A stretch of 64,000 nt of DNA from Rutpela maculata (Eukaryota > Arthropoda > Insecta > Coleoptera > Cerambycidae). Numbering within the stretch: position 1 is the stretch's first letter; every line of letters begins with the position of its first letter. The DNA lies in contig OW386287.2 in assembly GCA_936432065.2 (NCBI GenBank), positions 77,131,804-77,195,803 on the forward strand, written 5' to 3'. The notes under the pieces were generated by a model. The model worked only from the letters and a program-made list of their open reading frames with translations. It did not search any database and was not told the origin of the DNA. Position numbers and translations under genes: made by a program. Shown here piece after piece: positions 10,674-22,651 of this stretch.

Positions 10674-11683
10674 GTAAGAACATAAATAAGAGAACATAAT
10701 CTATTAATTATTATTTTTTAATACATATTTTATTTCCATCAGTGTTGCCAAGTGTCAGTTATTTGTTGAAAGCCGACCACTGAACTATATAATAAAATGT
10801 AGTTCAGTGGAATCGACATATAAAATGTGTTTCTTCTGTTAATTATTATCATTTTTATTATAGTAGGTGGTATTATTCAATGGAAATTCATTATTTTCAA
10901 AAGCGAAGATAAAAAGTAGACATTCTTTAGTGAAATAATTAAAGCATTTCCTCTAACGCTAGACATTCATATACATTAGGCAACATAGAAATAGTATCAT
11001 CGGCAGGCTTCCAGGCGAGATGTAAAATTCAGAAACTTCAACAGTTCGGTTAATGTTCGTATGAAGCCGGAAATTATTTAATTTTGATTGGAACAGTATT
11101 TTTATTTTTAAAATATCCATTCAAAATTAAAATATACGATATTTATTAGGTGTTAAAAAATGATTTATGACATAATAAACATCAAGTTCAATTACGTAGG
11201 AAAGGCCCATTGTTCAAATGACATCAAAAGTTCAAAATTTAAAATTGCTCTGGTCAATGACCAAAAATATTTGACCGATCAAATTTACATCGCTGATTTT
11301 GGGAAACGCATTATCAAAATGGCGTGCATGAAATTGTGTTGTTGCTTTTACTTACTGAACTTTCTCTGCGTGTATTGACAGGAGACTGTGCCTAATTTCA
11401 CAACAATAAGCGCATATATTATGAGGCATTGTTATTTATATATTATTTTTGTGTAGCTACTGTAAAAAATGGTGACTTTTGGTGTAAAATTAAAGAAAGT
11501 ATATTTTCTTAGGTAGCTCAATGTATCATGTGATATCCTATTTACATAATAGTATAAAATATAAGGACAAATATTAATTTTATTATAGTAGTTTCTATAG
11601 TTATAAGAGTATGATTTTACCCTTTACATTCTACAGATTATTAAATACTTATATGTATATAACTCAAATAATTCTATGGAAGT
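10674..11683. other. AT-rich DNA without assignable feature
   Basis: Follows the dead THAP exon and could be the remnant of its first intron. A 72-codon open frame at 11160-11378 has no recognisable motif. No repeat boundaries seen. Confidence 0.3.
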
Positions 11684-12169
11684 CAGAGATGGCAATTTTT
11701 TCCCAAAAATTGTTTTCTTCCTAGAATAGTTAAAACGAAAAAAACCGGGTTACTTCTCATTTTTGAATTTGCCGCCAATTCTGCCCTAACTAAACAATTC
11801 CTTTCAGTATTTTTTTTAATTACTATTCATTAGTATTATTGGCTATTATTATTACCTATTTGGAGAAAATTCATAACTATGACAAATTATGAAATAACGA
11901 ATTTTTGAGGACTGAGACTAAAAAGGTCTATTCCTTTGCTCTAACAGTGTAGCACCGAGTTGCACTGGTGTAAGATTGTCTCTCTTTAACTTATTATATT
12001 GCATTAATGCCATCTCTGTCACTCAAAATTAGTGTCAAACTTCTTGTGCAAAGGAAAGGACCTAAAGTTATCTTATAATTGGCGGCAAATTCAAAAATGG
12101 GAAGAAACTGGGTTTTTTCGTTTTAACCCTCCCAGGAAAAACTCATTTTTGGGAAAATTGTCATCTCTA
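11684..12169. mobile_element. hAT-type MITE with 8 bp target duplication
   Basis: Terminal inverted repeats of about 90 bp: left CAGAGATGGCAATTTTTTCC, right (inward) TAGAGATGACAATTTTCCCA. The outermost CAGAGATG/TAGAGATG form is typical of hAT. Exactly flanking are direct copies of ATGGAAGT at 11676-11683 and 12170-12177, the 8 bp duplication expected for hAT. Length 486 bp, no coding capacity. Confidence 0.88.
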
Positions 12170-12351
12170 ATGGAAGTACAGGTCACCTCAAATGACATTA
12201 ATGTTCTAATCTTCAAAGTAAAACAATTTAATCATTATTCTGGATTTTATGTAAATCAAATGCCAATGAAAAAATTTAACAGCTTTCAGTACTACCATAA
12301 AAGTAATAAATATTTATTTTAATATTACTGGTATATTAAAATGTAAAGTAC

Positions 12352-12725
12352 GATTTATAAACTTTTCCGCTGCAATTGCGGTTGCAGTTGAAATTGCCGC
12401 AACAGTATCACTTGCAATTCACGAAAATTTGTCATTTATAAGCTCTTGCTGTTGCTGTCGTAGAATGTTTTTCACACATGCGCTTCACGTGTAAATCTCA
12501 TGACGATTTGTTTACGTTCTCCACAAACTACAATTTCATTGGCTATCCGCCGGTAATTCCACAGCGGTTGCCGTTCAAGATAAAATTTGGTTATCTACCT
12601 GCGGAATACGAACTGCAACTGCAGCGGCAGCGGACTTTATAAATGGGAACATTGCTTTCGTATTCTTCATAAACACTACAGGTGCGGCAACTTCAACTGC
12701 AACTGCTGCGGTTAGTTTATAAATT
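12352..12725. mobile_element. MITE with GCAACTGC-rich inverted repeats
   Basis: Inverted ends share GATTTATAAAC / AATTTATAAAC followed by a GC-richer block (GCAGTTGAARTTGCCGC) in an otherwise AT-rich region. The interior includes short reiterations of GCAACTGC/GCGGCAGCGG. No target duplication could be fixed. Confidence 0.65.
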
Positions 12726-13163
12726 GAGTTTTAAGAAATCAAGTCTTCACATGTTCTTAAGCTTTAATTTGTCTGAATAAAATAAATTTTATATTTTTTC
12801 TAATAACTATATAAAGTTATGATTTAATAATTGATATCTCATTTCTAAAACAGCATTGTATTTATTAATAATTTCTTAGAATGGATATAGTTTTGTTTTT
12901 GAACACTATTGAATAAATTGACAAATTTTTCATCATAATTAAAAAAACTATGTCGTTTACTACTATTCAAAAAATATGTTGGCGTTGACATATTTGTTAA
13001 CTATTGAATTTTTAATTTTAATTAAGACTATATTCAATATTTTGGATAGGAATTGGAAAAATTTTGTAGTGTCACACGTGAAAAAGACATTTATATCTAT
13101 TGCGGAAATGACCACATTTGGCTATGCCTTGTATGCTCATTCAACTTTTCGATATGTTTTAAT
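12726..13163. other. AT-rich spacer
   Basis: Nothing recognised. A 66-codon open frame at 12976-13176 shows no family motif. Confidence 0.25.
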
Positions 13164-13458
13164 CAGAGATGGGTAAAAGAAACTTTCCAATAAACATTTC
13201 CAGGAAATTTTCGGGAGGTTCCGGAAAGAAATCTTGATAAAAATCAGAGATAAGGAAACTTTCCATATGAAAGTTTCCAGAAAGAAATTTTGATAAAAAT
13301 TAAAGTTTTTCAGTAAAATATTTGAATATTCTGAAAGTTCCCAAAGGAAACTTTCCCGGAATTTTGGAAACTTTCAAATATTTTATTGAAAACTTTCATT
13401 TTTAGCAAAATTTCGTTCCGGGAACTTTCAAATGGAAAGTTTCCTTTACCCATATCTG
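13164..13458. mobile_element. hAT-like MITE built of AAACTTTCC repeats
   Basis: The left end reads CAGAGATGGGTAAAAGAAAC and the right end, inward, CAGATATGGGTAAAGGAAAC. The interior is a series of GGAAACTTTCC-like palindromes. The 8 bp outside each end (GTTTTAAT, ATTTTTAT) match at six positions, consistent with an aged hAT duplication. Confidence 0.7.
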
Positions 13459-14282
13459 ATTTTTATTCACTTGTACCATAAATAACTATTAGCCTACTTC
13501 TTTGGTGTAAACTTGTTAGGGCACTTACCTAATTAATTCATTAAATTCAATAAAATTGATTAATTGAATCTAATTTTTAAAACTGCTACAAGCTGTTGAA
13601 GTAATATTAAGACTTCAACTGTGTTCTCAGTTCAGTCTTACCGCGCTTTTGTCTTTTAAAGCCAACTTTAAACATGAAATTTGGTATCATAATGTGTAAA
13701 TGTAAATGAAAGCAACTCTGCAACACCTTTCCGATTTCTTGTTCTGGGATGAAATTATATACATTCACATAAAAAATTGGTATCAAAATCAATAGTATGA
13801 ATAGATGCTAGATATATTTACTCTTCGTTTTCTTAAACCGATATACACCCACCAGTTTCTCAAATTCATAATGCCACCTAATTGATCTATTAAATGTTAC
13901 TTGAGGTTCTTAATATGTTTATATTCCTTAACTCAAAATATATCTCTTGAAAATGACTGACGAATAACAACAAAATACCCCGGATTTTCAGATTTATAAT
14001 GGCATCCTTTATGTTTGAAACAGAATTCATAATACTAAACGTAGTCTTGAATTTTGAATGATTAAAAGAGGTTCGTAATTTTTTTTCCGATAGAAAGGAA
14101 ATGGTCTTTTATCTTGGTATAATTGTTTTTTAATAAATGAAACTTGCCAACATATAAATTATTGCCCTTCTTGGAGGATAATTATTTATTGTTGAAATTT
14201 TGTACCATAAATGAAAATATTTTTGTTTGTTAGTGTACACAAAGTATATTTAGTTTCTTTAGTACTATTTTCAGTAGCTTAA
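13459..14282. other. AT-rich DNA without assignable feature
   Basis: Eight hundred bases with no coding similarity or clear repeat by eye, ending in the TTAA (14279-14282) used as a piggyBac target. Confidence 0.3.
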
Positions 14283-14732
14283 CCCTTTCGCTGCGCAGCG
14301 CGGTTTCACGTAATTCTCGTGTAGTGCGCAATAAATTGACCGCTTGCGAGTATACGCGCTTGGAGCATGCAGATCCGATATTACGTTACTATTTGATTTG
14401 GTTTATTGTATGCATAGTCTATTATTAAATATAAAATTGAAAGAAAAACAAAAACCAAGTGCTCTAGTTTCAATAATAATAATTTATTTTTAAAAAATGG
14501 TTAAAAACAGTACAAGTAAACATAAACATAAAAACAAAACAACATTCTTATCAAAAACATTAAGGTACAACAGAAACTTGTGTAAGTATATAAAAATGTA
14601 TTAATAGTACATATACGCGTGTTAAATCGCTTTGAGCAGTCTGAACCAATTTAAAAAGGCGAGTTAACGAGCTTGGAGCACAGTGGGCCCATTTATTTTT
14701 CGCGCATATACACGCTTTGAGCAGTGAAAGGG
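14283..14732. mobile_element. piggyBac-type MITE
   Basis: Left end CCCTTTCGCTGC and right end GCAGTGAAAGGG are inverse copies (CCCTTTCRCTGC), each directly flanked by TTAA (14279-14282 and 14733-14736). The CCC... terminus with TTAA duplication is the hallmark of the piggyBac superfamily. Subterminal GC-richer blocks contain repeated GCTT(G/T)GAGCA motifs. Length 450 bp, no transposase. Confidence 0.9.
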
Positions 14733-14811
14733 TTAAAGTGGGAATATAGTATGGAAATAATAGATTTTAAAACAGAAAAAGTTAAAGAATTAAGGATAAT
14801 TTAAGAGTTTG

Positions 14812-15080
14812 TAGGTTCCACCCTTAATGTTCATGAGAGCCTAATTCTAAAAGGTGCAGAAGGGCGTTTGAAAGCATCGGAAAATATGTATATTACTTAA
14901 TTTCTCAATTCTTGCTGCTAGCTGAGTCAAACACCAAGTTGATTTTTTTACTGACCTCTGTACGATGAAAATTGATCGAGGTACAGAGAGTTGACTTTTA
15001 CATCCCCATTGAATACTAAATTTTTAGCGAATTTAAAGTGTGATCAGTACATGTGTACTTGCATGATTGTGTATGTTTTG
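14812..15080 (+). repeat. Left arm of a degenerate inverted-repeat pair
   Basis: The reverse complement of this segment aligns with 19210-19480. Shared landmarks are CTGTACGATGAAAATT, TTTAGCGAATTnAAAGTGTG, CTTCTGCACC and AACATTAAGG. Divergence is substantial and small indels are needed. The 4.7 kb bounded by the pair includes the intact THAP exon, so it may be an old transposon. Confidence 0.6.
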
Positions 15081-15681
15081 TATAAAATATAAATAATGTA
15101 TGATATATCAGAAAAGCAAAACGTATGTATGAAATTTTATCATAATTATTTTAAAAATATTTATTTGCTTAAGAAATATTTGGCTTTAATGTATTTAAAA
15201 ATAATAAATAATTGTATTCTTCACCATCAGCATAGTAGTCTTTGTGACTCTGTTACATCCATCCTCATTTTTATATTACTTTTCTTGATAGCTTTCATTA
15301 GAATTGTCGAAGTCAATAACTTGAATCAAACTAAGTACTCGATCCTACTGGCTGTTTCAGCAGTTACACCCTTGGCAGATTTTACATACAGATGAACAAT
15401 AGAGAAGTTGCATGATTTTTTTTATTGTGAAAATCGATAAAGCATCAAAAACAAGTTATAAAAATGCAAAATTTATGATTTTTTGAATGTTAATACAGTG
15501 AGAAAAAAAATTTTTTTCGGTGGAGAATTTGAATATTTCAAAACGACAGTTATTTGGCGCCAATAACTGTGATTTCAGCCGTTATGATTTGTCAAATATC
15601 AGTTTACTGTTTATTGTTTGCATAGTCTCAGTTAGTTTACTAAGTTCTGTTTGTTCTGTTTTTGCGTAATTTGTAGTGATC

Positions 15682-15873
15682 ATGAGTTACAAATATTGTA
15701 TTGTGCCTAAATGTAAAAGTACTACGAGAAAAACTGCCGAAAAAATATTTTTTAGTATTCAAAGACATTCCTCAGTTAGAAAACAGTGGTGCACTGCTAT
15801 GAAACGGGACGCTAAAGAAAATATAAAATTGGCGGAGAAAGCGCCTTTATGGTGTTGTGAGGATCACTTTAAT
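15682..15873 (+). CDS. THAP-domain protein, first coding exon (orphan)
   Basis: Sixty-four codons with intact THAP hallmarks: Cys6 and Cys11 (YCIVPKC), Trp36 (VRKQW), and Cys59/His62 (WCCEDHF). This is the C2CH zinc-binding set of a THAP DNA-binding domain; the AVPxxF tail would lie on the next exon. The ATG at 15682 is preferred because translation from it starts just before the first ligand as in other THAP proteins. The exon ends at AAT|GTAAGT (15874), a strong donor. No second exon was found. The enclosing inverted-repeat pair (14812/19480) suggests it may be transposon-borne; a host gene with a long intron is the alternative. Confidence 0.65.
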
Positions 15874-17086
15874 GTAAGTGTTAAAATATGTATAATACTT
15901 ATGTAATTGATAGACACATTACGATTTACCTTTCATTATAACTAACTACTTTACAAAGTCACCATATAACTTGTCTGTGGATATCAATACCTTTAATTTC
16001 TGCACTTATAAAGTCAGGATTGTTGCGAAAAAACGCTGTCATGATGACTGCATCTACTTTGGGCAAATTATCCGACTGTGCTTGCATAAATCCTCTGTCG
16101 GTCATCGTTCAATTAACATAAAGTCAGGAAACTTCACAAAACAAGAAATTATGTGACACTTAAGTAAAATTAGTTCTTGTTTGATTAATAAATAATATTC
16201 TTCCACTCTATCACAATGCCGGCTCCATTGACCTCTCGTATATTTTCTAACGCATGACATCATTGAGCTTCACGCCAATAAGAAACCGTTTGCAGTCACG
16301 TGGTTTTGTTTACAAATTATGGCATAATCTAAATATTAATTTTACGGAAAATAAATTTTATTTTGAATTTCTTTTGTCATAATCGTTTTCTGCGTAATGG
16401 AAATTAAAAGAAAATCACTTTTTCAAGCATTTTAAAATTTCATGCATCTTCCCTATTTACTCCAGTTTTGACACGGCATCTCAGAGTAGTACAATCTCCC
16501 GTGCATGCATTAAATTTAATATGGATTGAGGGTGTGGTTTCTAAAGTTGTTCTTATAGGTTGCAAGAACCCATTTATTCTCGTTCTGCCCCATTGTTCTG
16601 GTGGTATCTATTGATGCATTTGATAATAGGTTCTGTAAAATGTTGCTCAGTAGCAGCAAAACTAGGAGAAAATGTTTCAAGTTTTGCAGTTTTTTCAATG
16701 TAGCTTTTTGTACACATTTTGCAGGATGGCATGTTGGCTCAAATGAAGTAAAAAATCCTTATAATTTTTTTTTCTAACTCAAACCCATTTTTTGATTTAA
16801 AATTAATTAGAAATAGGTTTTCAGTTTAGACAGTACTATTATAAACAGAAGACGGAAGACACAAGGATATTTTGCTCACTTGTCGTGTCAATAACTTGGG
16901 CTCTACAGTGTTGCAACACTGTCATTTAAAAATAATAAAAGTTTTACTTTACTCATTGCCATCTTGGCAATTTTTCACAAACCATAAATATTTCATAGGA
17001 TTTATTAGAAAAAGTGAGACGTCCAATCTACCTTTGGCTAAACAACGAAGTGTGAAAAACACATGAACATTTTCTTTGAACCGCAG
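15874..17086. other. Putative THAP-gene intron / unassigned
   Basis: No exon, repeat end or RNA gene recognised. A - strand frame at 16516-16698 has no family resemblance. Confidence 0.25.
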
Positions 17087-17163
17087 ATTCCGACAGGCGG
17101 AGGATTCCTTTTATGAAAGAGACACCAGCAGCATGTCTCATCAATACAGGGGAGGTGGTGTAG
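17087..17163 (+). CDS. Candidate internal coding exon, unknown gene
   Basis: A 77 nt segment lies between CAG (17084-17086) and GTAAAG (17164). Only one frame is open, encoding FRQAEDSFYERDTSSMSHQY then RGGGV. The composition (charged, Ser-rich, GC-richer than surroundings) looks like genuine protein. I do not recognise the protein. It could be a host exon or a further exon of the element carrying the THAP exon. The polypyrimidine tract is weak. Confidence 0.3.
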
Positions 17164-17839
17164 GTAAAGCAAAAATTTTATAAGACTTTTTTTGCTTCTT
17201 TTGGGTCAATATATTAGGGTGTACGCAAACACCCTGTATAATAAATTTATATTCATCAAGCGAATATTTTCAGTCTTTTAATCTGTATAAATACAAGAAG
17301 TTTGAATTTCATTGGCACTGGAACATTGCTTTCTCGTTTCGGACATTTCCCAAGCAGCATTCAAAGTGATGGGCACTGGCATCTGAGGCATCGGAACTTT
17401 AATATTGTAATCAGGATATAACTGTTACTAAATTTGCGACTTTGGTGTAAAATTCACTTTGTGGTATGCCTTTGTAGTAACGATTATGTAGATTCTACTG
17501 AATTCAGGCATTGTATGGTTATAGCACTTTCAAGTAACTGCTGCAGAATGTGCAACGTCACGGATACTACTCTGCATTACTTTGAAGCAGCCTCATCTGT
17601 AAAATGAAAATTGGTAGTAATGCCAACCGCACAGCATTACCAAAGGACCACTTTAATGTAATGATAACTGCAAGTGTTCAATTTGAAGCCCCTGGTACGT
17701 TGTTGGGAAATTTTCTAGAACCTCAAAGTTGTGACATCTTGAGATTATTGCCACGTCTAGTATGTGACAAATACTTTGTGGATCTTGTATATCAATAAAA
17801 TTAAAATCGCCATTTTTTTTTGTTATTGAATGAAGATGA
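17164..17839. other. Unassigned spacer
   Basis: Nothing recognised. The KDHFNV string in an open frame at 17604-17798 recalls the end of a THAP exon but lacks the other ligands. Confidence 0.25.
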
Positions 17840-18365
17840 CACAGATGAGGGGGGCACTTTAAAGGTCCCATTTTTTGTTTTTTCGCTTATATCTCGGAAA
17901 CTGCGTCGTAGCGGCTTGACTACTCTATACAAAATTGAAGTTGACAAAATTTGCAACAAGAATCACTACTTACATTTGTCGATATGTTGTTCTATTCTCG
18001 AGATATCCGCCCTCGACAGTCGGAAATTGCGGAAAACAATTTTTTCACCTCACGTTAAAAAATTAAAAATTTAATGTCTACAACTTCTTTTCTCACGACT
18101 TTTTCGTGGGGACAACATTTGAAGAGTTATCTTAACAAATAAAGCAAAAAACGTGAGGCGAAAAAATTGTTTTCCGCAATTTCCGAATTTCAAGGGCAGA
18201 TATCTCTAGAACAGAAAAACATATCGACAAATGTAAGTAGTGATTCTTGTAGCAAATTTTGTCAGCTTCAATTTTGTATAGAATGGTCAAGCCGCTACGA
18301 CGCATAGTTTACGAGGTAAAAGCGAAAAACAAAAAAATGGGACCTTTAAAGTACCCCGCTCACCA
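17840..18365. mobile_element. Fold-back element
   Basis: About 17845-18060 and 18145-18360 are inverse copies. Shared landmarks are CACTTTAAAGGTCCCATTTT, AATCACTACTTACATTTGTC and GCGGAAAACAATTTTTTC. The ~85 bp centre carries CAACTTCTTTTCTCACGACT. No coding. Its arm text (CGCTTATATCTCG, GCGGAAAA) resembles that of the fold-back at 22652, suggesting related families. Confidence 0.85.
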
Positions 18366-19209
18366 CCTAGGAGTGAGGACTTTTGAAATTTGATCTCCAG
18401 ACTAATCCAAACAAAGTTCCGAAGTCAAATTTTCTCTCCCTAAAATTTCCCTCTATAATCATTCGTTGCCTGGCCTAATTATTATTAATCTATAATATAT
18501 AAAATAAAAAAAACGTTTTCCATGAAAAGAATTTGCAGTTCTACTTGTACACAAAATTTTTGCAAAAAATTTTTTTCCGAAAAAAAAAGGCACTTTTTTA
18601 TCGAAGTATGATAACATTTTACAGAGAGCAAGTGGTGGTTTTAATAGCCACACCCAGGGTAAACACAAAACATAATTTATAACATATTTATATTTATGTT
18701 ATATATAATTACCTTAACTTGGACCTTGGACATATTATGTGCTCAAACTCAATAAGTCATTAATTTGCTATTCGAATAAGAGAGCCAAATATATAGTTTA
18801 TGCTGTGATTCCTGTCAGCTGAGCTGTTTCAAAAGTTAGTAATTTCTACTTTCTTGGTTATATCCCGTTTACATAATAACCTAGTCGTCAATATGGTAAC
18901 GGTAGAAGTACTGGAATAGTAATTTGCTACGTAATTACTACTCCCCATTTTGATGAACACTTGGTAGAAGGATGGTTCCGATTAGGTAACAGTAAAGTTC
19001 CACTAGTAGTAACTACCATGTAGAAACTACTAAAATTTTTCCATTGGTTGAAGGTTTCATATACTTACTTTGACAGCTTCGATGAACAGAAATTACAGAA
19101 CCTTCTTTTAGCTGTAGGTTTTTCTATTATTTCAATAACATCTGCACCAGGCACAACATTGTCATTATTTATAGGATAAATAATAAAGTAACAATTTTTG
19201 TGTTTTTTC

Positions 19210-19480
19210 AATGTACTCGAAAATGAGATGACACACATACACGCATATGCGTACATACCACACTTTCAATTCGCTAAAATTTTCATCGTACAGAGGCCAG
19301 TACAAAACCATATTGAAGGTATTTGACTCAACTATCAGCTAAATCATTTTTTTTAAACAAGATTTTATTAAAAAACCCATATTTCACCTATTTCCACCCC
19401 TAAAAAGAATCCTTCTGCACCCTTTGGAGTTAGGGACTAATCGGTTTCTTAACATTAAGGTTGAAACCTTGCAACTCCCA
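19210..19480 (-). repeat. Right arm of the degenerate inverted-repeat pair
   Basis: Inverse, diverged copy of 14812-15080 (see that entry). Together they enclose 15682-15873, 17087-17163 and the fold-back at 17840-18365. Confidence 0.6.
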
Positions 19481-22400
19481 AATTTTCATTGACTTCCTAG
19501 TTTTTTTTTCTTTTCCAAGGAATATTTTCGATATTTTAACTGCACTAATTTGTAAATTTAAAACAATCGAATTGATGAAGTATTGATTAACCGCTAATTA
19601 TCGCAGTGTAATTTTATTGTGTCAATTTTAACATGAATTTTAATTTCATGGTACAGTAAATTTCTTTTGTTGGAGCCATAGAATTTGACCATTTGTAAAA
19701 CATTAAAAATATGAATTCGGTTTTAGAAATAATTTTTTATTATGTTCAACCCAGTGTTATGCTTTTAAAGTAGTGGAAAAGTATTAAGTACTGAAATGTC
19801 ATCTTTAGAAGAGAGAAAAAGTCTCAATATAACATCTGAATTAAAGGGAATATTACAATACTTTAATTTATGCTATATCAAAGTTTTATTTTCTTCTCTC
19901 AAGAGTCACCATTGCCTTTCTGCTATTTTATTTTTGCTTTACGCTTTATTGACTGGAAAATATTGGTTTTAAGCTAGGCAGTTCCTATATTAAATTCTCT
20001 CCTTTCCAATGTCTGTGTGCCAAAAATCGGTTAAGTATTGCTTAATTGGTTAGTGGATATTACACATTATTTGATTGTTTGGTTCAATTGACAAAATCTA
20101 CCGATAGGTTTGCATATAGACATTTAACAACTAGTACTGATTTTAATATATGTTAATAAAATTTGTATATAAATAATTTTATTCCTATGCTTTATTCAGT
20201 ACGAAGGTATTCTGTATATTTATTTTTATAATTCTAATAGCCATATGATTTGTTCATTTTTTTATTATATATTTTGTAATAAATTTAGAATAAAATATAT
20301 TGTAAAACGACGTAAAGAAGAAAAGTTTATAGAGAGAATGAGAGTATGGCTGTTTAACTAGTTATAGTATTTTTGCACTAGTATTTATGAAAAAAAAATT
20401 ATATTGTGATTGCGTAGATATATTGTTGCCAATGAAAGATGATAGCGTGTGAAGAAAATAAATAAATCATTTTATAATTATACTTCTTTGTTATTTTCAC
20501 AACTCAATTATTCAATTAAATTCTATCAGATTTTTGAGAAACTAGCAAGTTAACTAAAAATAATGAATAATACCTCCCATCTAATTTTTATTAAACAAAA
20601 ACCAAATTATTCGAATAGTGACCATCCAAGGTCCGAAAAAAGTCGACTCAACCTTAGGCCACCTTATTGGACAGCAATTTTTAATTTCCCAATTTTGTTA
20701 ACACGTTAAGTGCCATGGAGATCAACCTTATCCCCCATTCTGCTTAAATTTCCTGAACCATTCTGGCTGAGGGGGATTTTTTCTATGCGACAGACCGAAA
20801 ATTACCTGTAGCCGCATCGCATTACATTGATGCAACATTTCAATGCAAAGTATATGGGAAACTGGTATAGAAATTCAAGCAGTATAGGAGTGTTTTAGTA
20901 TCTGCAATTTTTTTACTTTTTTATAAAAAAAATATTTTGAATATGCAATGTGCACATCAAAAAAGCATCGTAAACAAATGGTTTTGACAGTAGTACAAAG
21001 AAATTTAATTTTAGGAGTTCTGTTCTTTACAATGTGACGACCAGATTTGCAATGTCCGTCACGGCCAGTACGGCAAACAATTTCCTTCTGGTCATGGGGA
21101 TCAACGCAGTCCGATATAGAAAATGGCCCTCATTATTAAAAGAATTCGTGATTTTGAATAACGGTTATTAAAAACCCCCAACATTTAACTAAGATAGAAC
21201 TGAAATATTAGAACACAAATTTTTGCCACAGGAGGTTGTAAGCGTGCAGTTCCATTACGGATTAGAGGTTAGTGCCTTGCAAAATTTCAAGTTCTTAGCT
21301 TGTCTCAAACAAATCATAGGGACAAACGGTATAGCTTCTATATTGCCTTTAGCTATGTTCTTACCTAGATTTATCTGCCTGGTGAATTATTTGGGTACTT
21401 CCCCCAGAAAATTGAAAATCGTGGCTCCAATATAGCACCAATCTATATGTACGCAGAAGACAATACCCACATTAAAATGAAAGAGGTGCCAAGTGGCAAG
21501 AGCAAAAAGAAAGTATGGGAACAAAGTTGTAGAGAATAAAATTTCACGTAGAAAAGTGAGAGAAATACACATTGGATCCAAAAAAGAAAAAAATATGTCC
21601 TTAATAATTTTAAAAGTGCTATCCAACGATACCAAACGCGACCCCTCCACCCCCACTCCTTGGAGTGGGGCGGGGGGCAACTTTAAAATTTATTTTTTAT
21701 TGCAGAATTGGATTCTGTTAATAACCAAGTAGTAAACGGTTTTTTAGGTCTATTAATACCACCAACTGGCCACAACTCGTTTTCTTTTTACTCTTGATGT
21801 CAAATGTAATATTATGTATATTTGCTGTTTAAGAGTGCGCACATTTTTAAGCGTGTTGTTTTACTACCAGTTAATTTACAAGCAAAAAATTTCGATTGAG
21901 TTTGCTCTTAAAGGTTAATGAAATGGTTTTCAACTCGAGACATTCTCGTTCAGAATGTTATATTACATTAAATTTCATAAATGGTGTGTTGTCAGTAAAG
22001 GCTTTATGACCTGATCTCTAATTTCATGACGCATTCTTTTTCAATTATCATATGGAATATCGTAATATCCATAAAATAGAATGTAAAAAGGCAATATAAA
22101 GTTGGTATAATGCCATAATTGAAGAGATAAAGGTCACTGTCTGTCAAAACAACTATAAATCTAAATGACATGAATAACTATTTACTGTTCAACTGCAGAT
22201 TAACTAGAAACATAATTCATCCAAATGATCCCGAGTTATATCAAGGAAATAAACAATAAACAAACATTTTGTTTATACAACACAAATATAGTTGAATTGA
22301 AATAAAGAACGAGGATTGGGAAAATGAAAATTATTTAAAAATCTGTCTCACTGTTCTGGATGTCTTCATTTGCCTTATAAACAATTCCTTTCAAATAGAA

Positions 22401-22651
22401 GTTTTCTTTTTGTTTTGAAAACTACTAATTATACCATTTTAAAAATAGTGAAAGATTCGACCTTTATTTGGTGAAAATTCATGTCAAAATAGTTTAACAA
22501 ATAAAACAATGAAATATCGATATTATTATATAACATCTGATAAAAATGTGTAGGGGAAAAAATAATAAAAGAGAGAAAATCACTTAAAAATATGTTAATG
22601 TAAATATTCCGAAAAATATTAGTCCGGTCAACGAATGACTTAAAGGGTGGT
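19481..22651. other. 3.2 kb of AT-rich DNA without recognised genes
   Basis: No coding frame with family resemblance. A GC-rich string at 21641-21680 (C-rich then G-rich around CTTGGAGTGGGG) and text such as AAGTTGTAGAGAAT near 21520 resemble interior parts of the fold-back families seen nearby, so it may include old element debris, but no partner arm was found. Confidence 0.3.

Noticed and set aside
13190..13445. Possible heat-shock-like GAA/TTC repeats in the MITE
   Set aside because: GAA and TTC blocks are mostly spaced 3 bp or irregularly (GAAACTTTC), not the 5 bp register required for HSEs.
16516..16698. Minus-strand 60-codon frame with hydrophobic start
   Set aside because: Low-complexity Leu-rich start in AT-rich DNA, no homology recognised, no gene context.
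17604..17798. Open frame containing KDHFNV, like the end of a THAP exon
   Set aside because: Lacks the Cys pair and Trp, and no donor at the expected position; the frame also runs past it.
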